A stretch of 64,000 nucleotides of DNA. Origin: Paramicrobacterium humi. GTDB lineage: Bacteria > Actinomycetota > Actinomycetes > Actinomycetales > Microbacteriaceae. The translations under genes were made by a program, and so were the position numbers. This document shows positions 53,939-63,012 of the stretch, piece after piece. The stretch lies in contig NZ_FNRY01000001.1 in assembly GCF_900105715.1 (NCBI RefSeq), positions 806,001 to 870,000 on the forward strand, in the 5' to 3' direction. Each line of letters opens with the position of its first letter. The stretch's first letter is position 1. The notes beneath the pieces are model-generated. The model worked only from the letters and a program-made list of their open reading frames with translations. It was not told the origin of the DNA and ran no database searches.

Positions 53939-54751
53939 ATGAGCCGCCGGGTCGCTTGCGCCGCACTGGGCGTCGCCGTTCTCCTCACCGGCTGCACGTC
54001 CGATCAGACGCCCTCCGGCCCCGACCAGAGCGAGCGGATGCCGCGATCGTCGGCAGCTGTCGCGCTCCCGCCGCCCGGACCCTTCGACTATCAGCTCGGC
54101 GGCCCGTACGCTCCGTCGGAGGGCGTCGGCACGGTCGTGCGCGACAGCACCGCTCCCACACTGAATGATGCGTACAATGTCTGCTACGTCAACGCCTTCC
54201 AGACCCAGCCTGGGAAAGCGGACGACTGGAGTGGCCTCGTCCTCGTCGATGCGGGTGAGCCCGTCATGGATCCGGACTGGCCGGACGAGGCCGTCCTCGA
54301 CACGTCGACGGCCGCTTCACGCGAAGCGATAGCCGGACGGCTCGCACCGGTGCTCGAGGGCTGCGCCGACGCGGGCTTCGACGCGGTCGAGTTCGACAAC
54401 CTCGATTCGTACCAGCGGTCGAACGGTCTGTTGAGCACGGCCGATAACGCGGCCCTCGCCGATGCGCTCATCGGCATCGCTCACGGTCTGGGACTCGCGG
54501 CGGCGCAGAAGAACGCCGCCGAGCTGCTCGGTGAACGGCTCGACTTCGACTTCGCGATCACCGAGGAGTGCGGGGCGTTCGACGAATGCGCCGTCTTCGA
54601 GAAGCGCTACGATCGGGTGCTCGACATCGAGTACGCGCCGGATGCCTTTCATGCGGCGTGCGAAGCGGGCGCCCTCCCCGACGACGCCATTCTCCGCGAC
54701 GTCGATCTCGTTGCCGACGCCGACGGCGCGTACGCCTACGAGAAGTGTTGA
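53939..54751 (+). CDS. GH114-like (endo-alpha-1,4-polygalactosaminidase family) lipoprotein
   Basis: This 270-residue protein has signal peptide AALGVAVLLTGCTSD (lipobox LTGC near residue 19), then a TIM-barrel domain of the GH114/TM1410 type with DFQLGG-like entry (DYQLGGPYAPSEGV), CYVNAFQTQPG, DAGFDAVEFDNLDSYQRS and FAITEECGAFDEC. The aspartate/glutamate pair in VEFDNLD is a candidate for the active site. It is attached to the outer face of the membrane and probably acts on an amino-sugar polymer; the true substrate is unknown. Confidence 0.8.
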   Translation: MSRRVACAALGVAVLLTGCTSDQTPSGPDQSERMPRSSAAVALPPPGPFDYQLGGPYAPSEGVGTVVRDSTAPTLNDAYNVCYVNAFQTQPGKADDWSGLVLVDAGEPVMDPDWPDEAVLDTSTAASREAIAGRLAPVLEGCADAGFDAVEFDNLDSYQRSNGLLSTADNAALADALIGIAHGLGLAAAQKNAAELLGERLDFDFAITEECGAFDECAVFEKRYDRVLDIEYAPDAFHAACEAGALPDDAILRDVDLVADADGAYAYEKC

Positions 54752-54793
54752 CGGTGCCGGAAGATCCCAGCGTGGTCACCGTAAAATCGAGCG

Positions 54794-55702
54794 GTGGCCA
54801 TCCCGAAGATCCTGCTCTACTACGCCTTCACTCCGCTCGCTGACCCCGAGGCGATTCGGCTGTGGCAGCGGGACCTGTGCGAGTCGCTCGGGCTGCGCGG
54901 GCGCATCCTGATCTCGAAGGACGGCATCAACGGCACGGTCGGCGGCGACCTCGGCGCAGTCAAGCGGTACTTGCGCAAGACGCGGGAGTACCCGGCGTTC
55001 AAGAACCTCGACGTGAAGTGGTCGGAAGGCACCGGTCTCGACGATGACGGGTTGAGCCTCGACTTCCCGAGGCTGAGCGTCAAGGTGCGCGACGAGATCG
55101 TGTCGTTCGGCGCTCCAGGCGAGCTCGAGGTCGACGAGAGCGGCGTCGTCGGCGGCGGCATCCGGCTCTCGCCCGAGGAGGTGAACGCGCTCGTCGCGGA
55201 ACGCGGTGACGAGGTCGTGTTCTTCGACGGTCGCAACGCCTTCGAGGCGGAGATCGGCCGGTTCCGGAACGCCATCGTGCCCGACGTCGAGAACACGCGC
55301 GACTTCGTCGACGTGCTGGATTCTGGCGCGTACGACGGGCTGAAGGACAAGCCGGTCGTGACGTACTGCACGGGCGGTGTCCGCTGCGAGGTGCTCTCGA
55401 GCCTCATGCGCAAGCGCGGCTTCACCGAGGTGTACCAGGTCGACGGCGGAATCGCCCGATACGGCGAGGCGTTCGCCGACGACGGGCTGTGGGAGGGCTC
55501 GCTCTACGTGTTCGACAAGCGCATGTCGCTCGCGTTCTCAGACAAGGCCGCCGTCATCGGCCGCTGCTGCGTCTGCGAGGGCGCGACGGCGCACATGCAG
55601 AACTGCGCGGACCCCGCATGCCGGACGCAGCTCGTGGTGTGCGATGAGCACGCGGCATCCGCTCCCCTGTGCGTGGAGCACGCGGCTCACTCGTCGTCGT
55701 AG
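54794..55702 (+). CDS. trhO: tRNA uridine hydroxylase TrhO (rhodanese-domain, YceA family)
   Basis: This 302-residue protein has an N-terminal UPF0176 domain ([33 protein letters not shown]) and a rhodanese domain with active-site cysteine in [19 protein letters not shown]-terminal cysteine-rich part ([24 protein letters not shown]) is the usual rhodanese C-terminal extension, probably metal-binding. It introduces 5-hydroxyuridine at the wobble position of certain tRNAs. GTG 54794. Its 3' end overlaps the converging acidic gene by 16 bases. Confidence 0.9.
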   Translation: MAIPKILLYYAFTPLADPEAIRLWQRDLCESLGLRGRILISKDGINGTVGGDLGAVKRYLRKTREYPAFKNLDVKWSEGTGLDDDGLSLDFPRLSVKVRDEIVSFGAPGELEVDESGVVGGGIRLSPEEVNALVAERGDEVVFFDGRNAFEAEIGRFRNAIVPDVENTRDFVDVLDSGAYDGLKDKPVVTYCTGGVRCEVLSSLMRKRGFTEVYQVDGGIARYGEAFADDGLWEGSLYVFDKRMSLAFSDKAAVIGRCCVCEGATAHMQNCADPACRTQLVVCDEHAASAPLCVEHAAHSSS

Positions 55703-55944
55703 TCGCTGCCCTGCGCCTCTTCTTCGTAGTCGCTCGCGGTCTCCTCGAAGTCGTTGCCGTCGTCGAGCTCCGTCTCGGCCTCGTCTCCGTAGCCCTGGGG
55801 AGCGTCGCCTTCGTCGACGTCCTCCGGCGTCTGGCTGAGATCGTCCTGGTGCTGCTCGATGACGTCGGCTTCGTTCGCCTCGGCGTCCGCGAGCACGGAC
55901 GACTCGGTCTCGGGGAAGTTCGGTTCGAATTCGGGGTCGCTCAT
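55687..55944 (-). CDS. Small highly acidic protein
   Basis: This 85-residue protein is rich in Asp and Glu (about two fifths), e.g. [20 protein letters not shown], with no hydrophobic core, so it is probably disordered. ATG 55944 follows GAGAGGAGC, and the low content of shadow-frame features supports coding. It overlaps the 3' end of trhO by 16 bases. Function is unknown; such proteins may act as nucleic-acid mimics or stress proteins. Confidence 0.6.
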   Translation of the reverse strand: MSDPEFEPNFPETESSVLADAEANEADVIEQHQDDLSQTPEDVDEGDAPQGYGDEAETELDDGNDFEETASDYEEEAQGSDYDDE

Positions 55945-56079
55945 GTCAGCTCCTCTCCCTCGTGCTTCGACCGTACGGCCGCCGAGGCACGACGGCAAGG
56001 CCCAATCTCCGCCTGACGGCGGATGCCCGCCGGTCGCGGCATCCGCCAGAATTGGAGCACAGTCAGGAGAGGAGTGTGC

Positions 56080-56982
56080 ATGCCGAGTCCCGGGGTGCCG
56101 ATCGAGATTTCCGGTCTCACCAAACGCTTCGGCGGCTTCACCGCCGTCAACGACCTTTCGTTCTCTGTCGAACCGGGGCGCGTGACCGGGTTCCTCGGAC
56201 CGAACGGAGCCGGCAAGACGACGACGCTGCGCTCACTGCTGGGACTGGTCGCGCCGACCTCCGGGACCGCCACGATCGGCGGCATCCGGTATCGAGATCT
56301 GCCCTCCCCGCTCACGACCGTCGGGGCGGCGCTCGAAGCGTCGAGCTTTCACCCGGGGCGCAGCGCGGAGCATCACCTGTCGATCTACGCGCAAGCGGCG
56401 CGCATCCCATCGTCGCGCGTGGGCGAGGTGCTCGAGCTCGTGGGCCTCGCCGGATTCGGCGAGAAGCGCGTGGGCGGCTATTCGCTCGGCATGCGGCAGC
56501 GCCTCGGGCTCGCCTACGCGATGCTCGGCGACCCTGGCGTTCTCGTTCTCGACGAACCCGTGAACGGCCTCGACCCCGAGGGCATCAAGTGGATTCGCGA
56601 GCTGCTGCGCCACTTCGCGCGGGAGGGCCGCACGATCCTCATCTCGTCGCACCTGCTGAGCGAAGTGCAGCAGACGGTGGACGACGTGATCATCATCGCG
56701 AAGGGACAGCTCGTGCACACGGGAACCCTCGCGGACCTCGACGCGGGCGACAGCATGAGCGTGCACGTTGACGCGCCGGATCGCGAGGCGCTGCGCGCGG
56801 CGCTCGAGCAGGCCGGGTTCCGCTTCGATATCGCCCGATCGGGCTTCACCGTCTACGAGGTCGAGCCCGGCGCCGTCGGGCACGCCGCGTTCGTCGCGGG
56901 AGTGGAGCTGAACGCGCTCGCGCGGCGCGCTTCGGGACTCGAGGAACGGTTCCTGTCCCTCGTGGGCGGAGGAGACGCATGA
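56080..56982 (+). CDS. ABC transporter ATPase (bacitracin/lantibiotic-exporter type)
   Basis: This 300-residue ABC ATPase has Walker A FLGPNGAGKTTTLRSLLGL, signature YSLGMRQRLGLAYAM and Walker B VLVLDEPVNGLDPEG. The C-terminal domain (DSMSVHVDAPDREALRAALE) is that of BcrA-like exporters. ATG 56080 follows AGGAGAGGAG. The stop overlaps the permease ATG. It is probably export of an antimicrobial peptide or lipid; the substrate is open. Confidence 0.88.
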   Translation: MPSPGVPIEISGLTKRFGGFTAVNDLSFSVEPGRVTGFLGPNGAGKTTTLRSLLGLVAPTSGTATIGGIRYRDLPSPLTTVGAALEASSFHPGRSAEHHLSIYAQAARIPSSRVGEVLELVGLAGFGEKRVGGYSLGMRQRLGLAYAMLGDPGVLVLDEPVNGLDPEGIKWIRELLRHFAREGRTILISSHLLSEVQQTVDDVIIIAKGQLVHTGTLADLDAGDSMSVHVDAPDREALRAALEQAGFRFDIARSGFTVYEVEPGAVGHAAFVAGVELNALARRASGLEERFLSLVGGGDA

Positions 56983-57803
56983 GCATGTTCATCGCGGCCA
57001 CTCGGGCCGAGTTCACGAAGGTCTTCACGACGCGAATCTGGTGGATTCTTCTCATCATCCTGTTCTCGTACGTCGTGCTGCTCGCCGGCGGCATCGGGGC
57101 GCTCTTCGGCGCGACCTCCAAGGGACTGCTCGGTGCCGCGCAAGGCGTGGAGGGGATGCCGACAAGCGGGCTCGCTCCGCTCGTCTACAGCTTCGGCACG
57201 ACCGTCGGCTACGTCTTCCCGTTCCTGCTCGGCGCGCTCGCGACGACCGGTGAGTTCCGGCACCAGACGCTGACGCCGACGTTCCTCGCGACGCCGAAAC
57301 GCGGCATCGTTCTCGGAGCGAAATGGGCCACGCTGCTCGTCATCGGCGCCTTCTTCGGTGTCGTGGCGCTTCTCGGCTCGGTCGGGGCAGGCTCCGCTGT
57401 GCTCGCTGCGTTCGACATCGACACAGCGCTCGATTCGGGCGACACGTGGGCGCTCATCGCACGCTCGGTGCTTGCGATGGCCCTGTGGGCCGCGATCGGC
57501 GTCGGACTCGGATCCGCCGTGCCGAACCAGGTCGCGACCGTCGTCATCGTGCTCGCCTTCACGCAGTTCGTCGAGCCGATCCTTCGGTCGCTCGGCACTC
57601 TCGCGGACTGGATCGGCGACGTGACGAAGTGGCTGCCCGGGGCGGCGAGCGATGCGCTCGTGGGAGCGAGCTTCTACTCTCTCGCGGGAGCGGGCGGCGG
57701 AACGAGTCTGGAGTGGTGGCAGGGCGGCCTCGTGCTGCTGGCGATCGCCGTCGTCGTCTCCGTGATCGGCTGGCTCGTCACATGGCGCCGCGATATCACG
57801 TGA
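56979..57803 (+). CDS. ABC-2 type exporter permease
   Basis: This 274-residue membrane protein has about six helices (ILFSYVVLLAGGIGALFG, YVFPFLLGALATTGEFRHQT and others). TGEFRHQTLTPTFLATPKRG is the cytoplasmic loop found in BcrB/NatB-like permeases. The ATG overlaps the ATPase stop (ATGA). It pairs with the preceding ATPase and converges with the minus-strand exporter 17 bases away. Confidence 0.87.
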   Translation: MSMFIAATRAEFTKVFTTRIWWILLIILFSYVVLLAGGIGALFGATSKGLLGAAQGVEGMPTSGLAPLVYSFGTTVGYVFPFLLGALATTGEFRHQTLTPTFLATPKRGIVLGAKWATLLVIGAFFGVVALLGSVGAGSAVLAAFDIDTALDSGDTWALIARSVLAMALWAAIGVGLGSAVPNQVATVVIVLAFTQFVEPILRSLGTLADWIGDVTKWLPGAASDALVGASFYSLAGAGGGTSLEWWQGGLVLLAIAVVVSVIGWLVTWRRDIT

Positions 57804-57819
57804 GTCTGCCTGCGCGGGG

Positions 57820-59478
57820 CTACGCCGGAATGTCCCGGCGGCGGAACCGCCAGAGCCCGAGCGCGGCGAGCACGATGCCGACGAGGTTCAGCACGATGAG
57901 CGGCGTCGCCTGCGGATCGTCGGCGGGCAGCCGGGGCGTCGCGGCGAAGATCGTCGTGTTCACCACGTCGTCGGGCACGCGGAGCAGCGGGCCGAACATG
58001 GCGACCACCACGAACGCTCCGTAGAGCGCCCACGAGATCGTGATGCTCAGCCGCGGCAGCCAGCCCAGAGTGAAGACGGCGATGCCGATCAGCACGACGC
58101 ACGCGGGCAGGTAGCTGAGCGAAGCCGCGACGAGCTCGCCGAAGGCGCCGGCCTTGCCGTAGCTCCCGGCGAGCGCGGCGCCGCTGCAGGTCAGCATGAG
58201 CGCCGACCAGACGAGGGCGAGCACGATCGGCGCGCCGAGCCAGCGTGTGCGAGAGAGGGCCGTGGCGAGCTGCGCTTCGAGCCGCCCGTTCGCCTCTTCA
58301 ATGCGCGCCGCGCACACCGCCTGCACGGCGAAGCCGCCGGCGAGCATGCCGTTCACCATGCTGAAGAGACCGAGGATTCCGGCGAGCGGGTCACCCCGAC
58401 CCGCGAAGGCGATTGCGTAGGCGCTGCCCGGCTCGAGCACGTCGACCATCTTGAGGGCGACACCGCCGAAGAACGCGCCGAACAGCGTCGCGCCCACGAG
58501 CCAGCCGATCATCGGTCCGATGAGCAGCCGCGTGAGCAGGCCGAGCGGAGAACCGAGGACCGCGCCGGCGCGTGCCCGGCCCGGCCGCTGCGGGAGCACC
58601 CCGGCGCCGAGATCACGGCGCGATTCGATGGCGAGCGCGGCGCAGCATCCGATCGCCCCGAGCGCGACCAGAAGCGCGAACGGCCACCAGTTCTCGTCGC
58701 CGTACGCGCGCATGTTCTGCGCCCAGCCGATCGGCGAGGCCCAGCTGAGCGGGTGCGGTGTGGCGTCCGTGGCCCCCACGTCGGCGATGGCGCGCACGAG
58801 GTAGGCCAGCGCGATGATGACGCTGCCGAGCGCGTTGGCCGCACGCGAGGTCTGCGTGAGCTGCCCGCACAGGAGCGCCACCCCGGTGAACGCGATCCCG
58901 GTGCCCGCGATCGAAGCGCCGAGGGTCCACGAACCGCCGCCGTCGAGCCCGCAGGCCAGGGCGAGAGCGGTGATCGCGAGCCCCATGACCGCGCTGAACG
59001 CCGCAGTCGCGGCCGCCGTAGCGAGCGTAGGCGCGTGCCGGCCGAGCACGCCGGCGCGCAGCAGCTCGGTGCGTCCGGCCTCCTCGTCGGCGCGTCCGTT
59101 GCGGGTGACGAGGAAGACGACGGCGAAGGCCATGCCGACAGCGAGGGTCATCCAGAGCTTGATGACCAGGATGCCGCCGAGCGATCCCGCCGCGTACGGG
59201 AGCCCCGTGAGCGCGGCGACAGACGGAGTGTTCGCAACCTGCGCGTAGGCGTCGCGGGCCGCCTGCGTCGGGAACGCCTCCTGCTGGCTCGAGTACACGA
59301 GCGGCACCATGCCGGCCAGCACGATGATCCAGATGAGCATGCGCAGCCAGTTGCGGCGCAGCACGAACCGCAGCATCGTGCCCGTTCCGACGGCGGTTGA
59401 GACGACGGATGCCGCCGGGCGGACCGCCGCGGGCGTGACATGCCGCCCCGCGAGAGGCGGCTGTGCGACGCGCGTCAT
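57820..59478 (-). CDS. ABC exporter permease, fused two-domain type
   Basis: This 552-residue protein has about 12 hydrophobic helices arranged as two ABC-2-like halves (RNWLRMLIWIIVLAGMVPLV at the start; RTRWLGAPIVLALVWSALML in the second half). The pattern RNGRADEEAGRTELLRAGVL after the third helix is typical of exporters annotated for polyketide-like antibiotics. ATG 59478 overlaps the ATPase stop by 4 bases. It works with the ATPase and TetR regulator of the same operon. Confidence 0.87.
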   Translation of the reverse strand: MTRVAQPPLAGRHVTPAAVRPAASVVSTAVGTGTMLRFVLRRNWLRMLIWIIVLAGMVPLVYSSQQEAFPTQAARDAYAQVANTPSVAALTGLPYAAGSLGGILVIKLWMTLAVGMAFAVVFLVTRNGRADEEAGRTELLRAGVLGRHAPTLATAAATAAFSAVMGLAITALALACGLDGGGSWTLGASIAGTGIAFTGVALLCGQLTQTSRAANALGSVIIALAYLVRAIADVGATDATPHPLSWASPIGWAQNMRAYGDENWWPFALLVALGAIGCCAALAIESRRDLGAGVLPQRPGRARAGAVLGSPLGLLTRLLIGPMIGWLVGATLFGAFFGGVALKMVDVLEPGSAYAIAFAGRGDPLAGILGLFSMVNGMLAGGFAVQAVCAARIEEANGRLEAQLATALSRTRWLGAPIVLALVWSALMLTCSGAALAGSYGKAGAFGELVAASLSYLPACVVLIGIAVFTLGWLPRLSITISWALYGAFVVVAMFGPLLRVPDDVVNTTIFAATPRLPADDPQATPLIVLNLVGIVLAALGLWRFRRRDIPA

Positions 59479-60392
59479 GACGCCTCCTTCTCCTCGTCGG
59501 CGAGCGCGCCGCCGTAGTGCCGCAGGAACAGCGACTCGAGCGAGGGCGGGGTGATCACGAGCGAGCGCGGCTGCAGCCCGGCGATGCGGCGGAGCACCTC
59601 CGGCTGGTTCTCGTCGTCGACGGTGAAGCTGATGCGGTCGCCGTCAGAGGTGAGGTCGGCGATGCCCGGGGTTCCGGCGAGCGTGTCGCCGGCGGCATCC
59701 GACACGACCGTCACCGTGCTGCGATGCAGGTGCCGCAGCTCGGCGAGGGTGCCCTGTTCAACGGTGCGGCCGGTGCGGATGATCGTGACGGTGTCGCACA
59801 GCCGCTCCACTTCGGCGAAGATGTGGCTCGAGAGCAGCACACTGCGTCCGTCGTGCGCGATCTCACGCACGCACTCGCTGAACACCTGCTCCATGAGCGG
59901 GTCGAGGCCCGAGGTCGGCTCGTCGAGGATGAGGAGTTCGGCGTCGGAGCTGAGCGCGGCGACGAGGGCGACCTTCTGGCGGTTCCCCTTCGAGTACGTG
60001 CGCGCCTTTTTGCTCGGGTCGAGGTCGAACCGCTCGATCAGCGCGTCCCGGCGGCGCTCGTCGTGGTCGCCACGCAACCGGGCGAGGATGTCGATGGCCT
60101 GACCGCCGGTCAGGTTGGGCCAGAGGTTCACGTCGCCGGGCACGTAGGCGATGCGCCGGTGGAGTTCGACGGCGTCATGCCACGGGTCCCCGCCGAGAAG
60201 GCGCGCGCTGCCCGCGTCCGCGCGAAGCAGCCCAAGGAGCACGCGGATCGTCGTCGACTTCCCCGCACCGTTGGGCCCGAGGAATCCCGCGACGCGGCCG
60301 GCGTCGACGCGAAGGTCGAGCCCGTCGAGCGCCGTCACCCGCCCGAAGCGCTTCACGAGACCCGTGATCTCGATGGCCGTGCTGCCGTTCAT
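59475..60392 (-). CDS. ABC exporter ATPase
   Basis: This 305-residue ABC ATPase has Walker A FLGPNGAGKSTTIRVLLG, signature YSKGNRQKVALVAAL (the less common KGNRQK form seen in this exporter subfamily) and Walker B LLILDEPTSGLDPLM. The C-terminal extension contains HRSTVTVVSDAAGDT. It overlaps both the tetR gene upstream and the permease downstream by 4 bases. It drives export by the 552-residue permease. Confidence 0.9.
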   Translation of the reverse strand: MNGSTAIEITGLVKRFGRVTALDGLDLRVDAGRVAGFLGPNGAGKSTTIRVLLGLLRADAGSARLLGGDPWHDAVELHRRIAYVPGDVNLWPNLTGGQAIDILARLRGDHDERRRDALIERFDLDPSKKARTYSKGNRQKVALVAALSSDAELLILDEPTSGLDPLMEQVFSECVREIAHDGRSVLLSSHIFAEVERLCDTVTIIRTGRTVEQGTLAELRHLHRSTVTVVSDAAGDTLAGTPGIADLTSDGDRISFTVDDENQPEVLRRIAGLQPRSLVITPPSLESLFLRHYGGALADEEKEAS

Positions 60393-61042
60393 GATCCCAC
60401 TCCTTGGTCGCGCCCATCCGGCGCGCTGTCACTGTGCAGGTACTCCAGGTAGGCGTCGAGGTAGCGGCGGTCAGCGAACACTCCCTCGGTGAAGATCTCG
60501 AGAGCGGGCAGCGTCGTTTCCGCCATGACCTCGTCGAGCACGCGCGGGAAGTCGGCGAGCGCGATCTCGGGCTTGAGCGCGAGCTGGATGCTGAGCGCCC
60601 CGAGCGTCATCGTGATCAGGTAGCGCGCGCGAGCCTGCTCGTCTCGGCTCGACACGAGCAGCCCGTCGTGCGTCGCCTCTCGAGAGATCGCGAGTGCCTC
60701 GGCAATGAACCGCTCCAGGAATCGGCGCGCCGTCTCGCCGCCCTCCCGCGCCGCGCGCACGACGTAGACGATGAGCACCGCGTTTCCGGGATTCTTCGAC
60801 ACGGCCCCGAACATGGGCAGGGGGCTCTGCGCCATCGCGTCGCGCTTGAGGCTGCGGTAGCGCGCGAGCACCTCGGCGTCGCACACCTCGCGCAGCGCAT
60901 CCTTCGACCCGAAATGGTGCCGGATGAGCCCCGCCGTGACACCCGCGCGGTCCGCGATGGCACGAACAGGCACGCCGAAGCCCGACGCCGCGAAGCTCTC
61001 GATTGCGGCGCCGATGAGCCGCGTGCGGCCGTCGGTTCCCAT
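60389..61042 (-). CDS. TetR-family repressor of the exporter operon
   Basis: This 217-residue regulator has helix-turn-helix AAIESFAASGFGVPVRAIAD with AGLIRHHFGSKDALREV, and a C-terminal ligand domain. ATG 61042 is placed 23 bases after the promoter -10 and follows GAGGA; GTG 61057 is an alternative. The frame stays open far upstream on the opposite strand of the alcohol-dehydrogenase-like gene but is not coding there. It is the first gene of the tetR-ATPase-permease operon, and the operator at 61066-61081 implies autorepression. Confidence 0.88.
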   Translation of the reverse strand: MGTDGRTRLIGAAIESFAASGFGVPVRAIADRAGVTAGLIRHHFGSKDALREVCDAEVLARYRSLKRDAMAQSPLPMFGAVSKNPGNAVLIVYVVRAAREGGETARRFLERFIAEALAISREATHDGLLVSSRDEQARARYLITMTLGALSIQLALKPEIALADFPRVLDEVMAETTLPALEIFTEGVFADRRYLDAYLEYLHSDSAPDGRDQGVGS

Positions 61043-61064
61043 GTCATCCGTCCTCACGATCAGC

Positions 61065-61092
61065 ACTATACGCTTGTATAGCCGCGTTGCAA
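61065..61092 (-). promoter_or_regulatory. Promoter and TetR operator of the exporter operon
   Basis: On the minus strand TTGCAA (61092-61087), a 16-base spacer and TATAGT (61070-61065) form a good promoter. Within spacer and -10 lies the perfect dyad CTATAC-GCTT-GTATAG (61066-61081). This is the textbook position for TetR autorepression. The divergent acuI gene begins 64 bases away and could be affected as well. Confidence 0.65.
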
Positions 61093-61144
61093 GGGGCTGT
61101 GCGACGCTCTCGCAATCCGCCTGGCGCGCCCGTAGGCTGGCGGC

Positions 61145-62149
61145 ATGACGACGTTTCGCGGGTGGCTGGTGGAGAAGACGGATGCCGGCGGCGAGCAGCG
61201 CCAGACTGCGACGTTGCGCGAACTCGACTCCGCGCGACTGACAGAGGGCGACACGTGGATCGACGTCGCCGCCTCGAGCATCAACTACAAAGACGCGATG
61301 GCCCTCACGGGCCGGCCGGGGATCGTCCGGACCTGGCCTCTCATCGCCGGCATCGACGTGGTCGGCACGGTGCGCTCCTCGGAGTCGGGCCGCTGGAGCG
61401 CGGGCGATCGCGTGCTCTTGAATGGCGCCGGCCTTGGCGAGAGCCGTGACGGCGGTCTCGCCGAGCTCGCTCGCGTCGACGGCGCCTCCCTCGTGCGTGT
61501 TCCGGGCCGGTTCTCGCCCTCGCAGGCCGCGGCGCTCGGCACGGCCGGGTTCACGGCGATGCTCGCGGTGCTCGCCATCGAGCGGCATGGCGTTCGCCCC
61601 GGCGACGGTCCCGTGCTCGTCACGGGAGCGGCGGGCGGCGTCGGGTCGATCACGATCGCCCTTCTCGCACACCTCGGATTCGAGGTCGTCGCTTCCACGG
61701 GCCGGGTAGACACCGAGGGCGCGTACTTGCGCCGGCTGGGCGCGAGCGAACTGCTCGATCGGGCAGAACTGTCGGAGCCCGGCAAACCGCTGCAGTCGCA
61801 GCGGTGGGCGGCCGTCGCGGACGCGGTCGGCAGCGCCACCCTCGTGAATGCGCTCGCCCAGACCCGCTACGGCGGAGTCGTGACCGCGTGCGGTCTCGCG
61901 CAAGGCGCCGATCTGCCGGCGACGGTGCTGCCGTTCATCCTGCGCGGCGTGACGCTCGCGGGAGTGAACTCGGTCGACGCGCCCCTCACGCTGCGCGAGG
62001 AGGCGTGGTCACGGCTCGCTCGCGACCTCGACCTCGCGCTTCTCGACGAGATGACGGAAGTGTTCGCGCTCACCGAGGCCAGCTCGATTGCCGAGAACGT
62101 GCTCGCCGGAAAAGTGCGGGGCCGCAGCGTCATCGACGTCACGGCGTAG
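61145..62149 (+). CDS. acuI: Acrylyl-CoA reductase-type medium-chain dehydrogenase (AcuI/YhdH)
   Basis: This 334-residue medium-chain dehydrogenase has the AcuI-like start SSINYKDAMALTGRPGIVR, cofactor motif VTGAAGGVGSITIALLAHLG, and the tail FILRGVTLAGVNSVDAPL. It lacks the zinc-ligand cysteines of alcohol dehydrogenases. It should reduce acrylyl-CoA to propionyl-CoA with NADPH, supplying the substrate of the methylcitrate cycle encoded at 28-31 kb, though quinone-oxidoreductase-like activity is an alternative. Confidence 0.83.
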   Translation: MTTFRGWLVEKTDAGGEQRQTATLRELDSARLTEGDTWIDVAASSINYKDAMALTGRPGIVRTWPLIAGIDVVGTVRSSESGRWSAGDRVLLNGAGLGESRDGGLAELARVDGASLVRVPGRFSPSQAAALGTAGFTAMLAVLAIERHGVRPGDGPVLVTGAAGGVGSITIALLAHLGFEVVASTGRVDTEGAYLRRLGASELLDRAELSEPGKPLQSQRWAAVADAVGSATLVNALAQTRYGGVVTACGLAQGADLPATVLPFILRGVTLAGVNSVDAPLTLREEAWSRLARDLDLALLDEMTEVFALTEASSIAENVLAGKVRGRSVIDVTA

Positions 62150-62152
62150 CGG

Positions 62153-62941
62153 CTACGACTCCTGGCCGGGCGATCCGGTCTCGGTCTCGTCGGGCTTCTG
62201 AGCTGGCTTCTTCGGCGCCGGTTTGTCGCCCGCCGGCTTCTTGGCCCCGGGTTTCTTGGCCGCGCTCGTCGTCGCCGGCTTCTTGGCGGCGGGCTTCTTC
62301 GGAGCAGCCTTCGCCGTTGCGGGCGCCTGCGCCGATGGGGCGGCGGCGACCGTCGACCCAGGCGCGCTCTTGGGCGCGGCGGGCTTCTTGGGAGCCGCCT
62401 TCTTCGGAGCCGCCTTCTTCGGAGCAGTCTTCTCGGCCGCCGTCGGGGCGGCCGGAGAGGTCATCGTGGCCGCCGGCTTCTTCGCCGCGGGCTTCTTGGC
62501 CGCTGGCTTCTTCGCCGTCGGCAGCGTCGTCACGCTTGCCACTGCCTTCGTGCGCGGCTGAGCCATGTGCACGCGTACCTTGCGCGGCTTGCGCTCCTCG
62601 AGTCGCAGCGCGGCGATCAGCTCGAGTCCCTTGCGTGTCGACACGAGCACCCGGCGGAACTCCTCATCGATGAGGTCGATGACGACGGCGGGGCGCGAGC
62701 CCTTGAGCAGGACGAAGTCCTTGCCGCCGTGGAACTTCCACTGTCCGACCGCGAGTGTGAGCGGAAAGGCCGTTCCGGGAGCGCGCACGCCGCGAATCCA
62801 GATCCACGGGTCGTCGGTGAGCGACACGGAGCGGATGCTCTCGCGTGGGATGACGACGTCATCCTTGCGCCTGGCGAGCATCTTCTCTGCCGCGGTCAGC
62901 TTGATCTCGAGTCGATCGGCGTGCAGCAGGATTGAAGCCAT
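62153..62941 (-). CDS. Protein with PH-like N-terminus and histone-H1-like KPA repeat tail
   Basis: In this 262-residue protein, residues 1-120 form a beta-rich domain (SILLHADRLEIKLTAAEKML, RSVSLTDDPWIWIRGVRAPG) like small PH-domain-type actinobacterial proteins. From about residue 135 to the end it is almost entirely Lys, Ala and Pro, with repeats AKKPAAKKPA and APKKAAPKK, as in eukaryotic H1 or bacterial histone-like tails. The tail should bind nucleic acid or polyphosphate. The C-terminus turns acidic (PDETETGSPGQES). Three bases separate its stop from the acuI stop. Confidence 0.7.
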   Translation of the reverse strand: MASILLHADRLEIKLTAAEKMLARRKDDVVIPRESIRSVSLTDDPWIWIRGVRAPGTAFPLTLAVGQWKFHGGKDFVLLKGSRPAVVIDLIDEEFRRVLVSTRKGLELIAALRLEERKPRKVRVHMAQPRTKAVASVTTLPTAKKPAAKKPAAKKPAATMTSPAAPTAAEKTAPKKAAPKKAAPKKPAAPKSAPGSTVAAAPSAQAPATAKAAPKKPAAKKPATTSAAKKPGAKKPAGDKPAPKKPAQKPDETETGSPGQES

Positions 62942-63012
62942 GCCTCTAGTCTGCCGTCCATATTCCGTTATCGGGATGGTGAAACCTCACAAAGAGGTAA
63001 CGCCCAGCTTGG

